From contig NC_073303.1 in the NCBI RefSeq assembly GCF_027595985.1, positions 96,774,591 through 96,838,590 of the forward strand: a stretch of DNA of 64,000 nucleotides. Direction: 5' to 3'. The DNA is from Sorex araneus. Its lineage: Eukaryota; Chordata; Mammalia; Eulipotyphla; Soricidae. Position 1 is the first letter of the stretch; each line of letters starts with the position of its first letter. A program made the translations under genes and the position numbers. Positions 10,843 through 21,218 of the stretch are shown here, piece after piece. The notes under the pieces were generated by a model. It was not told the origin of the DNA. It made no database searches and saw nothing but the letters and a program-made list of their open reading frames with translations.

Positions 10843-11845
10843 ACACTGTTGGTAAGCAGCAATTCAGCCCCAAGTAGCTATTTCCTGAGAAATCCTTAGA
10901 ATTCCTCTAAGCATACTAATTACGCTTGCCATGGTGGCTTCAGCTCTCTAGCCTGGGAGAGCTGAATGGAGCTTTGTGCATGGAGAGAGATATTTGCAGA
11001 TGATGGCCCTTCTTCCAGCTGGAACTATGAACTGATGCTTTGGGCTGGAAGGACCTGGTTGAACCTCCCGTTTCTGGAGACCTGGCTCTCTGCCCTTGAA
11101 GCTGAGCCCTGCACTTCCCAGGAAAGGTAAATACACAGTAATGGCATGTCTGACTGGCATGGGTGGGGCCTTGGAGGCGAGTCTATTTGGTTTGTCCCCC
11201 CCCACGTTAAGCTCCTTGACAGTCATAGAGACTTGCTACAGCCATTGTCAAGACCTTCCTGTCTGCCACTGCTGGGAAGCGGCCCGCAGTACCACAGTGA
11301 AATCTGCAGGTCAGGAATCTGTCCATTAAGATCAGGCAACCTCTTACAACTTCCCGAAACATCTCTCAAAACACACTGGAAGTGCAGGGTGGGAGGTGCA
11401 GTGAAGATATCTCCCACCTCTCCCACCAGGGTGGAGGTAAAGAGCACTGTCCTTGCACAAACAGATGAAGAAATCAATCCTCATTCATAAACAGAACAAC
11501 TTCCAGAAGAAACCACTAAAGAACATGCCAGCTAGATCTTTAGGTCTTCTTCTTTTTTTTTTTAACCTTTATTTTTTCTTATCTGGAATTTTGTAAAAGC
11601 ACATTTATATGACTCTGGACTTCAGAACAGAATTATTTTATTAACCTAGACAACTCTTTCAAAAAGAGCCTAAGGCTTCTTCCTTGCTGTCAGTTAGGCA
11701 ACAGAACAGTGGCCGATTGGCACTGAAAGTTCAGAAGCTGACAGATCGTTGGCGCGTAGATTGGGAACCTTCCTCGGCTCAACAACGCAGGAGGATGAGG
11801 AGGGGCAGTGGAAGGGACAGAAAGGCTCTGAACTGAGTGGGAAGT
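10843..11845. other. Unassigned, moderately GC-rich sequence
   Basis: Several ORFs of 77-114 codons overlap on both strands between 10948 and 11490. None resembles a known protein, and overlap in opposite frames is typical of non-coding GC-rich DNA. A T-rich tract lies near 11555. I cannot exclude an untranslated exon, but see no positive signal. Confidence 0.4.
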
Positions 11846-12010
11846 GTGGTGGTGGTAGTACAGCGGCTAGGGCATTTCCCTAGCACATGACTACCAGAGT
11901 CCAATTTCTGGCATCCCATATGGTCCCCCAGCACCATCCGAATAATTCCTGAGTACAAAGCCAAGAATAACCCCTGAGCATCACTAGGTGTGGTCCCAAA
12001 ACAAAACAAA
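11846..12010 (+). mobile_element. SOR-A SINE
   Basis: Diverged head (GTGGTGGTGGTAGTACAGCG), then GGCATCCCATATGGTCCCCC, GAATAATTCCTGAGTACAAA, and the GGTGTGGTCCCAAAACAAAA end. Confidence 0.85.
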
Positions 12011-12029
12011 ATGAAGAATGGTGGTGATG

Positions 12030-12240
12030 CGCCTAGGGTCCACTGTCAGATGTACTGGGTTCATGTACCAGCTCATCGCCGCAGCATGTGAGATGAGCTG
12101 TGTGACCTTGAGCAGCACATGCCAATTGTCTGTGACTCAGGGCTTTGTCTGCACACTGAGAATAATAGCTACCTCTCACGGAGGGCCATGAGGTGATGGC
12201 AGGAGAGGACTCAACCAGAAGCGGGTAAACAGCCAATGAA
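12030..12240 (+). mobile_element. MIR SINE
   Basis: Core blocks TACTGGGTTCATGTACCAGC, GAGCTGTGTGACCTTGAGCA, and CTGAGAATAATAGCTACCTC stand in MIR order over about 200 bp. A decayed, near full-length MIR. Confidence 0.75.
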
Positions 12241-13319
12241 CATAAGTATATGAACTGTCATTGACTCACTCCCTCCGATTGAAGAGGGCTCACTCTGGGG
12301 TAGGCAGGACACTCTCCACTGGGGTTTTAGTCCCAGTACCCAGAAATTATTCCATGGCTTCAGGCGAGTCGTGACACTCCTGGTCCCAGATGGTCTTTGA
12401 AACCTCCTCCAACCCAGACATTCAGAGTCTTTTTATAGACTGTCCTTGCTGGCCTGCCAGCAGCTCAGCATGGTCACAGCTGCCTCTCCTGGTCAGTCCA
12501 CAAGCAGATTGGATCTTGGTGATAGGTAATACGGCACCTGCCTGGCAGAGATGCTGCTGCCCACAGCTGGGACTGATGGTAGGAAAATCTCTGCCATAGG
12601 TCAGCCCTTCCGGAATTCCCCAAAGAAGCTGACTTCTTGTTTGGGCCTCTCTGCCATTTCCATGGAGACAAGGGCTAGAGCAGAGGACAGTAAAATGTCC
12701 TTCCTTCAGGAAAAGGTTTCTCCCTCCCCTCCCTGCCTTATAGTCCAGTGATGCAGTTTCCTGGACCCTCTGAAACCAAAGGGATTGCCCATCCCCAGAG
12801 GTGAGAAAAGAGGGTCCCAGAAACCACTTTTGCTCAAGCTTCAGCCCCGAGGAGCAAGTCCAACACAAGTTGGCCCTGCCCCCACCCAGCTGGTTGTCAG
12901 CTGTCCTGCCCCACAGGTACTGCTTGTTCTCTGGAGACAGATGGAATTTTCCACACCCCCAGCTCTGGGAGCCAAGTCCTCAGACTCCAGAGCAGAAACC
13001 CTCACAAAGAAAGTCTGGACAAGATTCTCTTCTCTTGGCAGAGCCCCGCCCAGTTCACCCGGGCAAGACAGGACTCATACCTGTGATGGTGCCTCCAACG
13101 TTCCATCCTGACTCTGGCTCAGTGCCCACCTGCAGCAAATCCCAATTCAGCAAAGTCATCCTGTGGCATGTCCACTGCCATCCCAAGGGGACTGGGATCT
13201 TAGGTTCCACATCATTTCTATTGCCGATTGCCTGCCTGGGTGATGTTACTCATTTTTTTTTTTTGTCAATCATTTTGTCACTTTTTGTCACTCATTTTCA
13301 TTTCTTTTTGGGAGGCATG
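12241..13319. other. GC-richer unassigned segment
   Basis: The longest GC-rich stretch without a recognised repeat. ORFs of 148 codons (minus) and 188 and 108 codons (plus) overlap each other. None has a domain, a credible signal peptide or obvious codon preference, and the 188-codon frame runs into a T-rich low-complexity tract near 13255. I read it as non-coding, though an exon of a poorly conserved transcript cannot be ruled out. Confidence 0.35.
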
Positions 13320-13592
13320 GGAAGTCTCGCAAGTGGTACTCAGGGTTTCTGGGTGCCCCACTGGTGAGTTTCAGTCAAGCAGGCCAGGGATTCAATGCAA
13401 GAGCCTAAAGAAGCAAGGCTGCTCAGGCCCAGCAGTTTCAGGTCTGTCAAGGCCATGCAGTGATACAGAGAGATTTAAGGACCACACCCACACCCCATAG
13501 TGCCTGGGGGGATGTACAGTGCTGGAAATTAAAACCAGGTCAGGAATACCCAGGGCATGTGCTCTAACCACTATCCTATCGCCCTAATCTTT
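13320..13592 (-). mobile_element. Old SOR-like SINE remnant
   Basis: The right half (13490-13592) shows reverse SOR blocks TAGTGCCTGGGGGGATGTAC, GTGCTGGAAATTAAAACCAG, and CATGTGCTCTAACCACTATC. The left half (from GGAGGCATGGGAAG) is compatible with an extended body but unclear. Confidence 0.45.
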
Positions 13593-13635
13593 TCTATGTC
13601 TCTTCATTTTCTTTCCTTTTAAGTTCTTTTTAGAG

Positions 13636-13832
13636 TTCATTTTATTTTATTTTATTTTATTTTATTTTTAGGGTATTTTTGTTGCTGCTGCTGTTTTTAG
13701 TTCTGCATTTCAGAACTTAATCCTGGCTCTGTGCTCATGGATCACACCGGGTGGTGCACGGGAGACCATGAGTGCTTTCAGGAATTGGACCTGGATCAGT
13801 TGTTTGCTTGTCTCTTCCTCTCTGGCCCATCA
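13636..13832 (-). mobile_element. SOR-A-type SINE with TTTTA tail
   Basis: Begins with a TTTTA microsatellite (about 13636-13668), the complement of a TAAAA tail. Then TTAATCCTGGCTCTGTGCTC, ATGGATCACACCGGGTGG, and a decayed head near 13830. Confidence 0.65.
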
Positions 13833-13960
13833 TTGAAATTATGTCTTGTTCTGTAAAATGGAAATAATAAAAACTGAGCAATAGAATTTCATGGGTTATA
13901 AAAAGTCTTCTGAGCTTTCGCTCAAGTGTTAATCATTTTACCAAGCACTTGCAGATGCAA
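13833..13960 (+). mobile_element. Possible MIR remnant
   Basis: TTCTGTAAAATGGAAATAAT is the best block and fits the MIR TCTGTAAAATGGGAATAAT motif. Flanking similarity is weak. Confidence 0.4.
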
Positions 13961-14474
13961 CAGTGAGTAAAGAGTATCTGCACTTTAAAAAAAAATTTTT
14001 CATAAAAGACGACACTTTAAAAATACAGATTTCAATATTTAGCTACACTTGAGTGCTTGAGCTTCACACCAAAAATTTTATGGAAATAACTATTAAATGG
14101 ACCTTTAAAAGTGTTAGACCCACAACACTTGTTTGGAACACAGGACAAATAGTTCTCCAACTTTAATATTCATAAGAGAGCTTGTTCAATCATTTTCTGG
14201 GCTTCACCACAAGATGGTGAAGTGGATCAGTGGATTAAATTCAAGCCCATAACGTTGCTTTTATGACAAGTCACAGATGATGCTAACACTACTAAGGACC
14301 ACTCTGAATTGTGCTTTCTCCAGAGACCACAGAAGCACCAGGACTTGAGACATGAAGAGAGACAAACACCCAAGGGAGAGCTTATGCTCCTCCTCTTGCC
14401 ACATATGAGCTGTTTAAAATTCACAGAGCTGAAAGACTGCAGTTGATGAGCATTTTCTCTTTATATTTATTCAT
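13961..14474. other. Unassigned sequence
   Basis: AT-rich to mixed DNA with no clear repeat. A 65-codon minus-strand frame has no recognisable content. Confidence 0.35.
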
Positions 14475-14880
14475 TTTTAAAAAAAAATATTTATTTTGTT
14501 ATTGAATCACCGTGAGATACAGTTACAAAGTTCCATGTACAAGTGTCAGTCATACAGTGATCAAATACCCATCCCTCCACCAGGGTACATTTTCCACCAC
14601 CAATGTCCTCAGTATCCCTCCCTGCTTCATACCACCACTCCTCCTGCCTCTATGGCAGACAGTTTCTCTAACTTTCTCTATGCTTTGGAGCATTATGGTT
14701 TGCAATACAGATACTGAGAGCCCATCATGTTTGGTCCTTTATCTACTTTCAGAGCACATCTCCCATCCTGAACGATCTCTCCAACCATCATTGACTTAGT
14801 AATCCCTTCTCTATCCCAGCTGCCTTCTCCCCCCCCACAGCCCCCCGTTCATGAGGCAGGTTTCCAACCTTAGTCTTTTC
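14475..14880 (-). mobile_element. L1 3' end (3' UTR)
   Basis: T-rich start, GTTATTGAATCACCGTGAG, ATCCCTCCACCAGGGTACAT, ATCATGTTTGGTCCTTTATC, and the GAGGCAGGTTTCCAACC end. About 400 bp of L1 3' UTR. No TSD found by eye. Confidence 0.88.
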
Positions 14881-15382
14881 TGTCCTTGGGTGTTAGTCCT
14901 GATGTGCATTTTCATGGGAGTCAGGACATCTGAGTGATCCCCCTCAAACAATGGAATTTCAGGGTTTTAAGTATCAGGTTCAAGAAATAATATCTCATAG
15001 GAAAAATTAACTATTGAGAAGTGGGTCCAATAGTCTGCCTATCTTTTCTCTAGATGCCTTTTCCAATCCTGATTCCCTTCTGCCCACACCACAAGCCCTC
15101 ATCAAATGCACACATCACATGTCTTGAGTCTGGTTCTGTTAGCACAGAGGACCCACTCACTTAGAGCTACACTTGCAATATCTGAAGCTCAATGGGTTCA
15201 GTGCCTCTTGGGTAGAATTTTGGCCAATACAGTAAAGAAACCCATGGTCAATCATGCCCAGGAAGTGTCCTGGAACACAGCCCATATTAGTTCTTGGAGG
15301 CACAATTCCATGAATAAAAAATAAAAATGATGCCACCTAGCAGGAGCACGTGCACTGGTATCCCTTTTTGGGTTGTTTCCAA
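14881..15382. other. Unassigned sequence
   Basis: The first part (TGTCCTTGGGTGTTAGTCC) still resembles the L1 3' UTR seen at 34980. The rest is unassigned. Confidence 0.35.
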
Positions 15383-15471
15383 TACTAGCTAAGTTCAAGG
15401 TGGTTTCTGGTATACCTTATGAAAAAAGTGATACTTTCCCTCACTTTATCATTATAAAAATTTGTCTCTTT
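15383..15471. repeat. Tandem duplication, first unit (left part)
   Basis: Shares the order TACTAGCT, TTTCTGGTA, GAAAAAAGTG, TACTTTCCCTCAC and TATCATTATAAA with 17584-17661. The unit is split by a SOR-A and an L1 fragment and resumes at about 17548. Confidence 0.65.
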
Positions 15472-15648
15472 GGGGGCTGGAGTGATAGCACAGCAGATAG
15501 GGCATTTGCCTTGCACACGGCCAACCTGGGTTGGATTCCCAGCATCCCATATGGTCCCCCGAGCACCGCCAGGAGTAATTCCTGAGTGCAGAGCCAGGAG
15601 TAACCCCTGTTCATAGCCGGGTGTGACCCAAAAAAAAGCAAAAAAAAC
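15472..15648 (+). mobile_element. SOR-A SINE with 10-bp TSD
   Basis: Intact copy from GGGGGCTGGAGTGATAGCAC to GGGTGTGACCCAAAAAAAAG. TTGTCTCTTT flanks it at 15462-15471 and 15649-15658. It sits exactly at the junction of the duplication unit and the L1 fragment, so it landed after both. Confidence 0.93.
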
Positions 15649-15658
15649 TTGTCTCTTT

Positions 15659-17549
15659 CATTTTATATTCCACAAATGAGTGCAGTCATTCTGTGTCTGA
15701 CCCTCTCTCTATGACTCATTTCACTTAGCATGATACTCTCCATGTTGATCCACTTACATGCAAATTTCACGATTTCATTTTTTCTAATAGCCGCATAGTG
15801 TGTATATATATGTCCTGAAGTTTCTTTAACCAGTCATCTGTTCTCAGGCACTCAGGTTTTATCCAGATTCTGGCTATTGTAAATAGTGCTGCAATAAACA
15901 TACAAGTGCAGATGTCATTTCTATTGTACTTTTTTGCATCTCTGAGATATATTCCCAGAAGTGGTATTGCTGGGTCAAATGGGAGCTCAATTTCTACTGT
16001 TTTTTGAGAAATGGCCATATTGTTTTCCCAAAAAGCTGAATAAGTCAGCATTCCCACCAACAGTGAAGAAGAGTCCCCTTCTCCCCAATCCACGCCAACA
16101 CCAGTTGCTTTTGTTCTTTTGGATGTGAGCCAGTCTGTGTGGTGTGAGATAATATCTCATTGTTATTTTAATCTGCATCTCCCTGATGACTAGTGATGAA
16201 GAAGATTTTTTCATATGTCTTTTGGCCATTCAGATTTGTTCTTTGAGAAAGTTTCTGTTCATTTCATTTCCCCATTTTCTGATGGGATTGGATGTTTTCT
16301 TCATGTAGAGTACAACAAGTGCTTTGTATATCCTTCATATCAACCCCTTATCAGAAGGATATTGGATAAATATCCTTTCCCATTCTGTAGACTCTTTGTA
16401 TTCTGGTTACTGTTTCTTTTGAGGTGCAGAAGCTTCTTAGTTTAAGATAATCTCATTTGTTTATCTCTGTTTCCACTTGCTTAGTTAGTGGCATTTCGTC
16501 TTTGATGATACGTTTAGCTTCAGTATCATGGAGGGTTTTGCCGACCTTTTGTTCGATATACCTTATGGATTCTGGTCTGATGCTGAGGACTTTAATCCAT
16601 TTAAAGACCTTTGTGCATGGTGTTAAGTAGAGGTCTGAGTCCATTTTTTGCTTATAGCTGTCCAGTTTCCAGCACCACTTGTTAAAGAGGCTTTCCTTGC
16701 TCCACTTTATATTTCTTGCTCCCTTATCCAAAAGATTAGATGGTCATATAGTTGAGGGTATGTGTAAAGATGTTCAACCCTAGTCCACCGGTATGTGGAT
16801 CTTTCTTTGTTCCAATGCCATGCTGTTTTAATTATTACCGCTATGTAGTAAGTTTGAGTTTGGGGAAGATGATACCTCCCATCTTTTTTTCCCCAAGAAT
16901 TGCTTTAGCTATTCCTGGGGCCTTGTTATTCCATATGAATTTGAGGAGTGTTTGATCAATTTCTCTGAAGAATGTCATGGGTACCCTTATAGGGGTCACA
17001 TTGAATCTATATAATGCTTTGGGGAGTATTACCATTTGAACAAAGTTAATTCTCCCAATCCATGACCAAGGGATGTGTTTCCATTTCCTCATGCCTTCTT
17101 TTATTTCTAGAAGTAGTGTTTTGTAGTTTCCTTTGAACATGTCCTTTATTTCCTTAGTTAAGCTGGTTCTGAGGTACTTGATTTTCTGAGGCATTATTGT
17201 GAACGGGAGTATATATATATGTTTTATATATGTATATATGTATATATTTTATACATGTGTATATGTTTATATATGTATATACACATATATTTTGTATATA
17301 TACATATATTATATATTGTACATATATACATATGTTATATGTGTGTTTATATATGTATGTTTCATATATATGTATATATACATATATATGTATAAAACTT
17401 TTTTCTCTCATTATTTGTGTATAAAAAGCCATGGACTTTGGGGTATTGATTTTATAGCCTGTGACTTTACTATACAAGTCTATTGTTTCTAGGTAGAGGC
17501 TTTCGGGTTCTCTAAATATACTATCATGTCATCTGCAAATAAAAAATTT
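15659..17549 (-). pseudogene. L1 ORF2 fragment (C-terminal half), broken
   Basis: ORF2 encodes the endonuclease/reverse transcriptase of LINE-1. Minus-strand translation gives recognisable ORF2 pieces: a block with [11 protein letters not shown] and [16 protein letters not shown] (16841-17194), and a C-terminal block with MFIAALFTIARIWIKPECL (15767-16093). Between them a diverged, frame-shifted stretch includes TKVFKWIKVLSIRPESIRY (16453-16731). The 5' half of ORF2, including the endonuclease, is absent. Unusually, the 3' UTR and poly-A tail are missing too. A TA/TG microsatellite has expanded in the coding part at 17207-17396. Not functional. Confidence 0.9.
17207..17396. repeat. TATA/TATG microsatellite inside L1 ORF2
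   Basis: About 190 bp of alternating TATATATG-type sequence interrupts the ORF2 fragment between GAACGGGAG and AAAACTTTTTTCTC. ORFs on both strands reading YIYIYI-like peptides are artefacts of it. Confidence 0.92.
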
Positions 17550-17690
17550 GCCTCTTTCAGCTGGAGCACATACCTTAATATAATACTAGCTGATTTCTGG
17601 TAGAGCTTACGAAAAAAGTGTTACTTTCCCTCACCTATCATTATAAATATCTGCTTCTTTCAGCTGGAGCACTTGCCGTAAGGCTCCAGG
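17550..17690. repeat. Tandem duplication, end of unit 1 and unit 2
   Basis: GCCTCTTTCAGCTGGAGCAC at 17550 recurs as GCTTCTTTCAGCTGGAGCAC at 17653, a period of 103 bp. The block starting TACTAGCT at 17584 is the second copy of 15383-15471. Together they make a two-unit array of roughly 105 bp split by the L1 fragment. Confidence 0.65.
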
Positions 17691-17867
17691 TTCAATCTGC
17701 GGCACCTAATTATCTGCCTACTACTGACAGGTGCAGCTTTGACCTTCCACAGCATTCCTGGTGTAAAATTGTGGCCCCGGCACTGTTTAACCCGAATAGC
17801 ATGATATTATTGTTGATATATTGTATATATTAAAATTATTAAAAACTTATTACATATATTTTTATAT

Positions 17868-17957
17868 AGCACTGTGGCACTTTCGTCCTGTTGTTCATCG
17901 ATTTGCTTGAGTGGGCACCAGTAACATCTCCATTGTGAGGCTTGTTACTGTTTTGAT
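17868..17957 (-). mobile_element. SOR-B 3' part, left arm of inverted pair
   Basis: Reads in reverse as the SOR-B end: GCACTGTGGCACTTTCGTCC, TTGTTCATCGATTTGCTTGA, GGGCACCAGTAACATCTCC, TTGTTACTGTTTTGATGG. Head and first half of the body are missing. Confidence 0.88.
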
Positions 17958-18032
17958 GGTATAAATATTAATATATGCTATATTATAATAACATATCACA
18001 GTAATATAATATACTATAATTTATATATGGTT

Positions 18033-18137
18033 ATGCCAAAAACAATAACAACAAATCTCACAATGGAGATGTTACTGGTGCCCACTCGAGCAAATCAATG
18101 AGCAATGGGATGACAGTGATACAGTGATATAGTTATA
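18033..18137 (+). mobile_element. SOR-B 3' part, right arm of inverted pair
   Basis: GCCAAAAACAATAACAACAA, GGAGATGTTACTGGTGCCC, GAGCAATGGGATGACAGTGA. Same region of SOR-B as 17868-17957 but in the opposite orientation, separated by about 75 bp of AT-rich DNA. Confidence 0.88.
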
Positions 18138-18224
18138 CATTTTCCTTATATAACAAAGTTTTGTTCAGTGTTTACTCTGTTCTACCTATATCATTCTTAG
18201 ACCTTTATGTCTATAAGGGTCATT

Positions 18225-18400
18225 GTGAGATAGTGTCATCACATTAGTATCATCATCACTTTATAGATAGAAAAATTGGAGCACAGAGAGGTTTAACCAT
18301 TTGCCTAAGATTCCCAGTTGATAAACAGTAGATCTTGGATTTGAACCTGGGAGCTCTTGTTGCAAATTCTGTTCTTAAACATACAGCCATACAGAACATG
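18225..18400 (-). mobile_element. MIR SINE
   Basis: Reverse MIR core: GGAGCACAGAGAGGTTTAAC, CATTTGCCTAAGATTCCCAG, GATTTGAACCTGGGAGCTC. Well preserved for a MIR. Confidence 0.88.
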
Positions 18401-18529
18401 CCTTCCTCAGAACACAATTTAGGGATCATTTTCACATCTGGCTCACTGTCTGGGCAAAATAGCAGCCCTGCAATATACACAGGAGGACACAGGGCATAGG
18501 GATAGTCTACTCCACAAAGAGGGAAACCA

Positions 18530-18625
18530 AGTCTCAAAGAACATTATGGAATTTTCCCAAGTCACTAAAGCTAGTTAGCAGCAGAACTGGTACCAAATTA
18601 CCAGGTGCGTAACTTATTTTAACAC
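18530..18625 (-). mobile_element. MIR fragment
   Basis: TTTTCCCAAGTCACTAAAGC, TAGTTAGCAGCAGAACTGG and TACCAAATTACCAGGTGCG follow the reverse MIR core. Shorter and more decayed than its neighbour at 18225-18400. Confidence 0.65.
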
Positions 18626-18864
18626 TTACAGCAATACTATGTGGTACAAATTTGTTCCCTGACTCTAGAAAGAGCAGAATCAAAATGCAGAAGATTAGCA
18701 GGAGTACCATTAAAGAAAAACATGGCTGACTTTTTGGTGACAGCTGCATCGAGACTTAACTCAAACACCATATAATTCACACATGCAAAATATATAAATT
18801 AATGACTTTTAATATTTACAATATTGTACAACCATCACTACAATTAATTTGATTATCTTCATCA

Positions 18865-18922
18865 TGTGACTTGTGCCCGCTCCAGCAAATTGGTGAACAA
18901 CGGGAAAACAGTGCTACAGTGC
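18865..18922 (+). mobile_element. SOR-B stub of 58 bp with TSD
   Basis: Only the last 50-60 bp of SOR-B (GCCCGCTCCAGCAAATTGG to ACAGTGCTACAGTGC) is present. TATCTTCATCA occurs directly on both sides (18854-18864 and 18923-18933), so the copy was already this short when it inserted. Confidence 0.85.
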
Positions 18923-18933
18923 TATCTTCATCA

Positions 18934-19324
18934 CTAGATCTAAAAATTGAACCCAGAACAATCTAACCTCCAAGCTTGTGCCCTTAGTCAGCACACTATA
19001 TTGCTACCAAAATACCAAAGAAAGCTTTACCCAGGATATGACACCATTTCTCAGAGTGTAAACAACAACCTCCACCATTGGCCTAAGAGCCAAGAGGTGA
19101 TGTGCAAACAGGTCCAGGTCTTCACCTATGTTTGTAAATCTGATTTGTAAATCTCAGCACCCTGGTAGGGGAAAGTGCTTGATCTGGCCTGACCAAGTTG
19201 AAACTGAAAATAGAGAGAAGTGACTCATAGTAATAAGGAGCAAGGATGATACAGTGGGTGTCTGGTCTTGAAATGTTTGTTGGGGAATAGAGGAGTCCTC
19301 AAGACTGTATTCATAAATGTGAAA
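18934..19324. other. Unassigned sequence
   Basis: No repeat or gene that can be supported. Confidence 0.35.
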
Positions 19325-19738
19325 ACTTTGTACTATGAGTGCTCATATGTGAATGTGAGTGTATGCATGTGTGTATGTGAGTGTGTGAGTGTATGTTTAT
19401 GAGTGTGTGGCATGTGTATGTGAGTTTCGGGGAATCTATGTCTGTGTATGTGCATGTATGTCTGAGTGTGTGTATGTATGTAAGCATGTGCATGTGCATA
19501 TGTATGGATATATGACAGGATATGAATGTGTACATTTGTGTATGTGAGTGTGTGCATGTGCGTATGCATGTGTCTGTGAATATCTATATGTGTCCATGTA
19601 TGTATGAGTATGAGTGTATACATGCATATGTATATCTTAGTATGCCTGAGTACACATAAATGTGTGCTTGTGTGCATATAACTGTATGTATGTAAATGTG
19701 TGCATGTGTGTATGTGAGTGTGTGTACATCTGTTTGTG
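19325..19738. repeat. Imperfect TG-rich minisatellite
   Basis: Over 400 bp of TGTGTATGTGAGTGTGTGCA-like units, alternating pyrimidine-purine, with ATAT and CATG variants. The open frames across it (up to 146 codons on the minus strand, His/Thr-rich) exist because the repeat lacks stops, not because it is a gene. Confidence 0.92.
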
Positions 19739-20109
19739 CTGAATGGGAGGAAAGAGGAGAAAATACAAGCCAAGAGCTGGCAGGGGAAAGATAGAGCTTG
19801 TGATCTCAGCTATTTAATCCATAAGTGGTGCAAATACAATGCAGGTCACTTTGGTTTGGGTGTATCTAAAACCAGGGAGAGGATGAGCACTTCAAATTAC
19901 TTACGGGGATGATATAACTGAGCAGACAGCTGCTTGTATCAGAGACAGTTCTCCATGACCTAATGCAGTGTTTCAAAATGCAAACCTTCTCTGACCAAGG
20001 TCCCCTTGTTTCTTTCTTGGGGCCTCTGGTACACCCTGGGACCCATAGGGAGCCCCATGATCCCTGAGAAAGGCAGGTCTAAGTAATGGTTTCCTCTAAC
20101 TTTATATTT
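19739..20109. other. Unassigned sequence
   Basis: GCAGTGTTTCAAAATGCAAA followed by a CCTCTGGTACACCCTGGGACC stretch (19965-20080) vaguely recalls MER5-like hAT elements, but not strongly enough to assign. Confidence 0.3.
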
Positions 20110-20465
20110 TTCAGGTCAAAAATCAAACCATAGTCTTTCAAGGCCCTTTATCACCTCCCACAATGGTTCCCAATATGCTTCTCTGAAACATCCTCTTTCC
20201 AAGTCCCCACATGTGATCATGCTCTTCCCTCTGCTTGTACCTGTTCTCTCTCATCTCCATACACCCAGCCACACATTTCATAGTTAAATTCTCCTATGGG
20301 TTCCTATTGCACTGCAGTAAAAATCAAAGTCCTGCCTAGATCCAATTTTAAACTGCAGCCTCATTTTCTAGCACACGTCAATCGCACCACACCTGCCCAG
20401 GACCCCAGGTCCTGCCTCAGGGCCTTTGTCCTTGAAAATTCCTGTTTCAAATCCTTGCAAGGTCA
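20110..20465 (+). mobile_element. L2 LINE fragment
   Basis: GGTTCCTATTGCACTGCAGT, AAAATCAAAGTCCTGCC, and GCCTCAGGGCCTTTGTCC stand in the order of the L2 3' region. Diverged, with no open frame. Confidence 0.6.
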
Positions 20466-21121
20466 ATCTTTTCTTTCTTTCTTTTTTTAATGTAGGAGTA
20501 TTGCTATTTATTGAGCCATTGATTAAGCTGATTGAATTGGGCATGAACTCCACATAACTTTTTTTTTTATTGAATCACCATGAGATACAGTTACAAAGCT
20601 TTCATGTTCAAGATGCAGCCATATAATGATCGAACACTCATCTCTCCGCCAGTGCACACTTTCCACCACCAGCATCCCCAGTATATCAAACCCCCCCCCC
20701 ATCCCAGTCCTCCCCTGTGCCTCCATGGCAGGCAATTTCCCCAATACTCTCTCTCTACTTTGGGCATTTTGTTTTGTTCAAAATTTCCCACCACTGTTCA
20801 AGCCTGCCTGCCAACAGCAGATGCTAGATCATTAATTGTCCATTGCTCATTTTAAATATCTTGGGTTCCACAGTCACATGCTTCTGGAATCCAAGATTGC
20901 AAATTGTTGAGTTCCAGAGACATTTATGTAGGGCACTAATCCATTTTGGGATTCAACTGGGCATATCTGGACCAGGGCTGTTGTTGTGCTAAGATGGCAT
21001 CCAGAGCACATTGTTGGGGTGACACCCAGGCTGATGAGCAGGTGGGGAGTGAGAGAGGGACAGCTCGGCGCCTCTGCCACCATGCAGCATGGAGATTTAG
21101 TCCTGGAACCTGCATACCTGG

Positions 21122-21122
21122 G

Positions 21123-21218
<96 letters not shown>

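Noticed and set aside
12801..13367. 188-codon open frame on the plus strand
   Set aside because: Overlaps another plus-strand frame, has no domain, and ends in T-rich low-complexity DNA and an old SINE. Not convincing as a gene.
19333..19773. 146-codon His/Thr-rich frame
   Set aside because: Translation of the TG minisatellite.
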